NCBI RefSeq assembly: GCF_020382885.2
Contig: NC_058496.1
Location: 15,666,501 to 15,730,500, forward strand
Reading direction: 5' to 3'
DNA from: Scatophagus argus
Taxonomy: Eukaryota; Chordata; Actinopteri; Scatophagidae
DNA: 64,000 bases
The position numbers and the translations under genes were made by a program. Below are positions 59,620 through 64,000 of this stretch, in pieces. Position 1 is the first letter of the stretch, and each line of letters starts with the position of its first letter. Under the pieces are notes generated by a model that ran no database searches, had not been told where the DNA came from, and saw nothing but the letters and a program-made list of their open reading frames with translations.

Positions 59620-62600
59620 GCAATTGAATGCAACTTTTATTTTTTTTTGCAAATACACTAGAAATGTTTACAAAAGCACTGTAGAAACATCTGTGCAGTG
59701 TAAATTATCAAAACTAAAAATGGATATTACTTTGAATTCATTTTGCACCTAACATGACAAGCGAGATTGTCATTTTCAGCAGCAAAACAAATTAGTATAT
59801 CTCAAGAGGAAATATCTGTTAGTGACTTCAGAACATCGAAATGGGGAGATGAGGTCACACCAAAGAGCAAATTAAGGAAAGAAATAATAATCAAAGGATG
59901 GTATGGCACTAGTGCTCATCCCTGAAGGAGGGCTTCATTCATCTAGATAGGTTACACAGCATCAATGCTTCACTTTACTCAGTCATCAAGATAATCAGCC
60001 TTCCAGTAGAAAAAAAGAAAAAAAAAATCACTCCAGTTTAACAGAAATGCACTGACTCCACAAACACAAATTTACACTTCTCATATTCATCGAACACAAA
60101 CAATCTTAAACCATTCATGAAAACTCATTTTACAGACATTTTACAGGGTTCTGACATCTCCCAGTTTGACACTCTGGTCCATCTTTTACAGTTTTTGAGT
60201 TTTGGTGGGAAAAAAAAAAATAATGAAATGATCAAAAATGAAATGTGTTCAATGTTACAAAAAATAACTAAATTACACAACAGAAAAAGGAAGTAGTTCT
60301 ACAGAAGTAAAACTAACAGAAAAAAAATACATAAATATTTTGTGGCCCCTTACAAAACATCCACAATTTATTTTATACAATTCTGTATTGCTTTGTCTTA
60401 CATAATACTGAGATCTGCTCAAAACGAGCATTGATTACTTTTGTTTGCTCTTGCACTGGGCGACGAAAAGCAATACCCACCAATACCCACAACTAGCAAT
60501 TTGTGAAATTGTCATTCTTTTTTAAAATTTGCCTTGTTGTAAAAAGGCACATACGCACATCCATTCATGCTCACAACACTGCTGCAAATACTTCACATAC
60601 GGTCAGTGGTGGCACGATCAAAAAAAAAAAAGAAAAAGTAAAAATTTTTTAAAAAAGGTAGGCGGTGGTTTTGTGGCACGGCTGTTATCGCAGAGGAGAG
60701 TAAACACGGCTCTGGGGCAAATCTATGTGGGTTATCTTTGGTCAAACAGGGATGAGCCAATGAGCTTGAAATACTGGACTCAAAGGTCAGTGTAGTAGAA
60801 ATCAGACAGTGGAGGAGTGATAGCTCAGGTGTGTGTTTGAACAAACGCTGTACAAGCAACACGCACACGACTCTCGGGATTAAGGTCTTTCAGGTTCAAG
60901 TCAAGATTTTTTTTAAAAAGGTGTGTGACGACGGACTGAGTTCGCACAAGGCATTGGTTGCTTGCATGTACGTTGTAATAAAAAGGCCTTCAGTGAATTG
61001 ATTCAACTTTAAAAAGGAATCCTTTAGTCTCCACCACAGTGTTAATAATTCCAGTATCAGACTTCTGACACCAGTCTCAGCTGGTGCTGAAGTGGCTCGC
61101 CCTTTTCAACACCTCCACTGAACTGTTAAGTTTACTCATCCTATAATAAACCCCTATGATACATGTGTTATGGGTCTGATCGTCCGCAAATCGAGTGGTT
61201 AAATGTGATAACTTTATAAAAATGTCACTAGGGATAACTAGTAAGTTGTAATTCCAATAAATGGATGCAAGCTTTTGGCTTTGTATCTTGTGCTCAGGTG
61301 TCAAAAGGGCTGGCAACACAGAAAGCCTTCAAGATTTAAGACTCAAAGGAAAAAAAACTTCTGTGGGTCAACCTCAAACTGAATACGAGCACAGTATGGT
61401 AAATACCACATAAACAAATACAAGTCCGTAGGTTATGGCATTTTCTAGCAGCAATAACAAATACAAAAGTATATCAAAAGAAGACACTCCATGTGCTCAA
61501 AAGCAAATAACACAGAGGATGAACATCCTTTGTTACCAATACTAGTGAGGACAAAACATTGAAATGTACTGAATATGTGGACCACCTGCATTGAAATGAC
61601 CATTGAAAAAACAAAAAAAACAAATAAACAAACAATGAAAATACACAGGGCACAATTTCCAGGCAAAGTGCAGGGAATTTTCCACGCTGACTACAACTGG
61701 GTTTGACGTGTGACGAGGACCGAAGAAATGAAAACACAACATGAAACATAAGACAAACAGTGATTCAAGTGCTGTGTGCTGTGTTTTTGCCTGAATGCCT
61801 ACAGCTCCTTGGCAAACTGAATGACAGCACAGCGGCGAGTGGTGTACGGGGTTTCCTCAAAACCCAGAGATTCAACATTTTTTTGTTTTAAATAGTCACA
61901 GCACCTGTCAGTGTCTTTGACAGATCAGCTGTAAATATATAATAATGGACTAAAAAACCTGGTAGCCTTGTGTGAGGACTGGTTTTAACAATCCAAATTG
62001 TGCTTTTTAAAAAAACAAACAAACAAACAAACAAACACACAAACAAAAAAAACAGGTAACAGTGTAGACGTGCAGGAGCAATTGACACCAGAGCAAAGTT
62101 AGTGTCTTTCAGCACACTTTAGAGGACTGTTTGCTGGATTTGGTCGGAGGTATCTCAACATTTCCTCTTTACATATGTACAATAACAACAAGAGATTTCC
62201 AGCTTATCTGAACGATGTATGAATGAACAAGAAAAGAACACATTGAACTGTTATAAGGCAGAAAGCAGGTTCAAGTCTCCCTTGTAAGTTCCATGGGTGT
62301 TTTTTTCCGCTTTGTTTTAAATCTGTGATGAAGCCTAAAGGTGCAACTTTATCAAGCTACTGTTCGCGTTCCTGACCAATTCATAGCTAAGCAGTCATCA
62401 CCTTAAGTAAGATGACTCGGAAATGTAGCTGAATATTCTCTAGACTAGTGTGTTCTGGGGGAAAAAAAGGTAATGGTGACAAGGGGGGGGGGGGGGTCAA
62501 ACTCACAAATATTCCAGACGTCACACTACACTATGCCTGCATCGAGAAAAAGAAAGATTCCCATTGCCCATCAAAAAAGGACACTGAAGTGTAAGTAAGC

Positions 62601-63437
62601 TGAAGGTGCACACACATGTTCACTGACTGATACTGGAAGTACAGTGTGTGTGTGTGTGTGTATGTGGGTAGGTGCACTGATTCATCTTAAGAAAAAAGGC
62701 AAAAATGCTATAAATAGTTTGGCTCAGTCTGTTTCTTCTTCTTCTTCTTAATATTTATTTTTTACAAAAAGATATGCTGAATTCAGTGTTGTTAGCAAAA
62801 CCACTTTATCCTCTGGGCTCGGGAGCCCAGAGAGTTTTTTGTTTTCCTAAGGATTCAGTTTACGGGGGCTTTTCTAAAAAATCTGTTGGCTTCAAGTCCT
62901 CACGCAACACTGATGGAAATGAAAAAGCAAGAACATGATGGTAACAACACCCACTGTTGTTCAGGCAAAAAAAAAACACTTTCTTTGAGCCATATTAGCT
63001 GGCAGAGTCTGCTCAGAAGATCATACATCCGCGTACAACAGCGACACCTATGCTACCTTGTTCCCTCAGAAGATTTAAAGGACTGTCCTGGCTAAGCCCA
63101 TCCAGGGTCCCTTCATCTTTAGGGCCAACCAAGACTAAAATGAGTGTGGGAGTTTGTTTGTGTTGCAGTACAGCAGGCAGTGAGGGCCATGCTCAGCAGG
63201 TAGAGTAGAGGAGGACAAACAGTCATAAGAGGGCTCAGTGAGAGGAGCAATGTCTTTGTTGACTAAGCATTTACTGGAGCTTGTGTCCCACCCCTTTCCC
63301 TATCCTCCCCACCCCCACAAAAATAAGTGAAAATGAGCCCAAAGTGTATATAAACCCCCACCCGTGGTAGTGTAACACCCATGTGCTGCTCCCTCAGCCC
63401 CCTTCCTGAGCTCCACACTTGGGGAAGGGTTCCTTGA
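59620..63437 (-). other. Probable long 3'UTR of the gene at the right edge
   Basis: About 3.8 kb of T-rich (minus-strand) non-coding sequence follows the stop at 63440-63438. A minus-strand AATAAA lies near 59640. It includes an (AAAC)n tract at 62011-62052, a G14 run at 62483-62496 and (GT)9 at 62644-62661. No exon of another gene is seen in it. The extent is inferred. Confidence 0.4.
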
Positions 63438-63569
63438 TCAACACTTTTGGGCCTCCACTGGAGACATGGCAATGTATGAGCCATTCCTCACCGGCTGAGT
63501 GGCTGGAGTTTCTGATGGCTCGTCGGGTTTGTCGCTGACCTGAGTGTAGGCCGTGTCGTCTTTCGCCGT
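63438..63569 (-). CDS. Last coding exon of an unrecognised protein
   Basis: A good pyrimidine-rich acceptor (CTTCCTGTTCAG, at 63570) opens a 44-codon exon ending in TGA at 63438. The tail begins TAKDDTAYTQVSDKPDEPSE and continues TPATQPVRNGSYIAM, ending SPVEAQKC. It is hydrophilic, Pro/Ser/Thr-rich and without domains, like the cytoplasmic end of a membrane protein. TAYTQV fits the TxYxxV pattern of immunoreceptor switch motifs and YIAM fits YxxM. Frame and codon choice look genuinely coding (GACGACACGGCC). I do not recognise the gene, and the upstream exons lie beyond 64000. Confidence 0.5.
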   Translation of the reverse strand, partial: TAKDDTAYTQVSDKPDEPSETPATQPVRNGSYIAMSPVEAQKC

Positions 63570-64000
63570 CTGAACAGGAAGAGTCGGAACAGAGGGCATT
63601 AGTGTGAACCACTGAAATGGCAAGACATCCAAATATTCTTTTATATTCAACACTGACAATAAAATGGGAATAAAATGTTTTGATTGAAATGTCCACAGTG
63701 AACTACATCAATCTAACTATGCATCAAACAACCACCACAGAAAATATTACCGTAACTTAAAAATAAACATATTACACTGTGAGGTGAGAACTTAAAAGGT
63801 ATAGCATGTCCCATAAAGATAATTAAAAAATGATAAATAAAATCAGAGATGATGGATAACAAATTAAAGAGGAGAACAGCAAACAAGGCAAAAATTAAGA
63901 CTTACAGTAAAAGAATGAAAAGCTTCAGTAAAATCAATACGTTTTACTTCATTCTAAAACAGAAAAGGGAAAAAAGGGGGTTACAGAAAATTAAAATTAG
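63570..64000. other. Intron upstream of the last exon
   Basis: AT-rich sequence on the 5' side of the 63438-63569 exon; no further exon is seen before the window ends. Confidence 0.4.

Overview
The window is nuclear DNA of a ray-finned fish, most likely a percomorph teleost. The genes have many short exons with GT-AG introns. The non-coding DNA is AT-rich and full of microsatellites and typical teleost repeats: Tc1/mariner, hAT-like, L2-type LINE and tRNA-headed SINE. All named genes are vertebrate single-copy families, and exon joins below were read by eye from splice signals, reading phase and remembered human proteins.

Layout. 1-3542 (+): 3' part of embigin (emb), a basigin-family Ig membrane protein and monocarboxylate-transporter chaperone. 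4323-9193 (-): mrps30 (mL65), complete in five exons. 9858-11698 (+): hint2, head-to-head with mrps30 across about 0.66 kb. 14721-22996 (+): acsbg2 copy A, a bubblegum-type acyl-CoA synthetase in 14 coding exons. 24742-32345 (-): acsbg2 copy B, a complete second copy facing tail-to-tail, so the two form a large palindrome with a spacer of about 2.4 kb. 36920-40915 (-): a small NAD(P)H-binding oxidoreductase of the BLVRB/flavin-reductase-like group. 41479-53070 (+): ppef2, an EF-hand Ser/Thr phosphatase in 17 coding exons, including a 9-nt microexon. 59620-63569 (-): the last coding exon and apparent long 3'UTR of a gene I do not recognise.

Several genes fall in metabolism: embigin supports lactate/pyruvate transport, mrps30 and hint2 act in mitochondria, and the two acsbg2 copies activate long-chain fatty acids. 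Apart from the shared mrps30/hint2 promoter and the duplicated acsbg2 pair I see no sign that the neighbours work as one system. Human orthologues lie on several chromosomes (emb and mrps30 on 5, hint2 on 9, acsbg2 on 19, ppef2 on 4), so the order is specific to the fish lineage.

The most notable structure is the acsbg2 palindrome. Its arms are patchworks of identical exon/intron blocks and clearly diverged exons, as expected from repeated gene conversion between inverted copies. One arm carries a nearly intact Tc1 element, the other a nested L2/hAT cluster in the same intron. Both copies keep an open alternative first exon. Other points of interest are a hint2 tandem splice acceptor that includes or skips an in-frame stop, a CRE palindrome between mrps30 and hint2, and a perfect 17-bp hairpin in the palindrome spacer. 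I found no convincing novel multi-gene system, and no retrovirus-like element.
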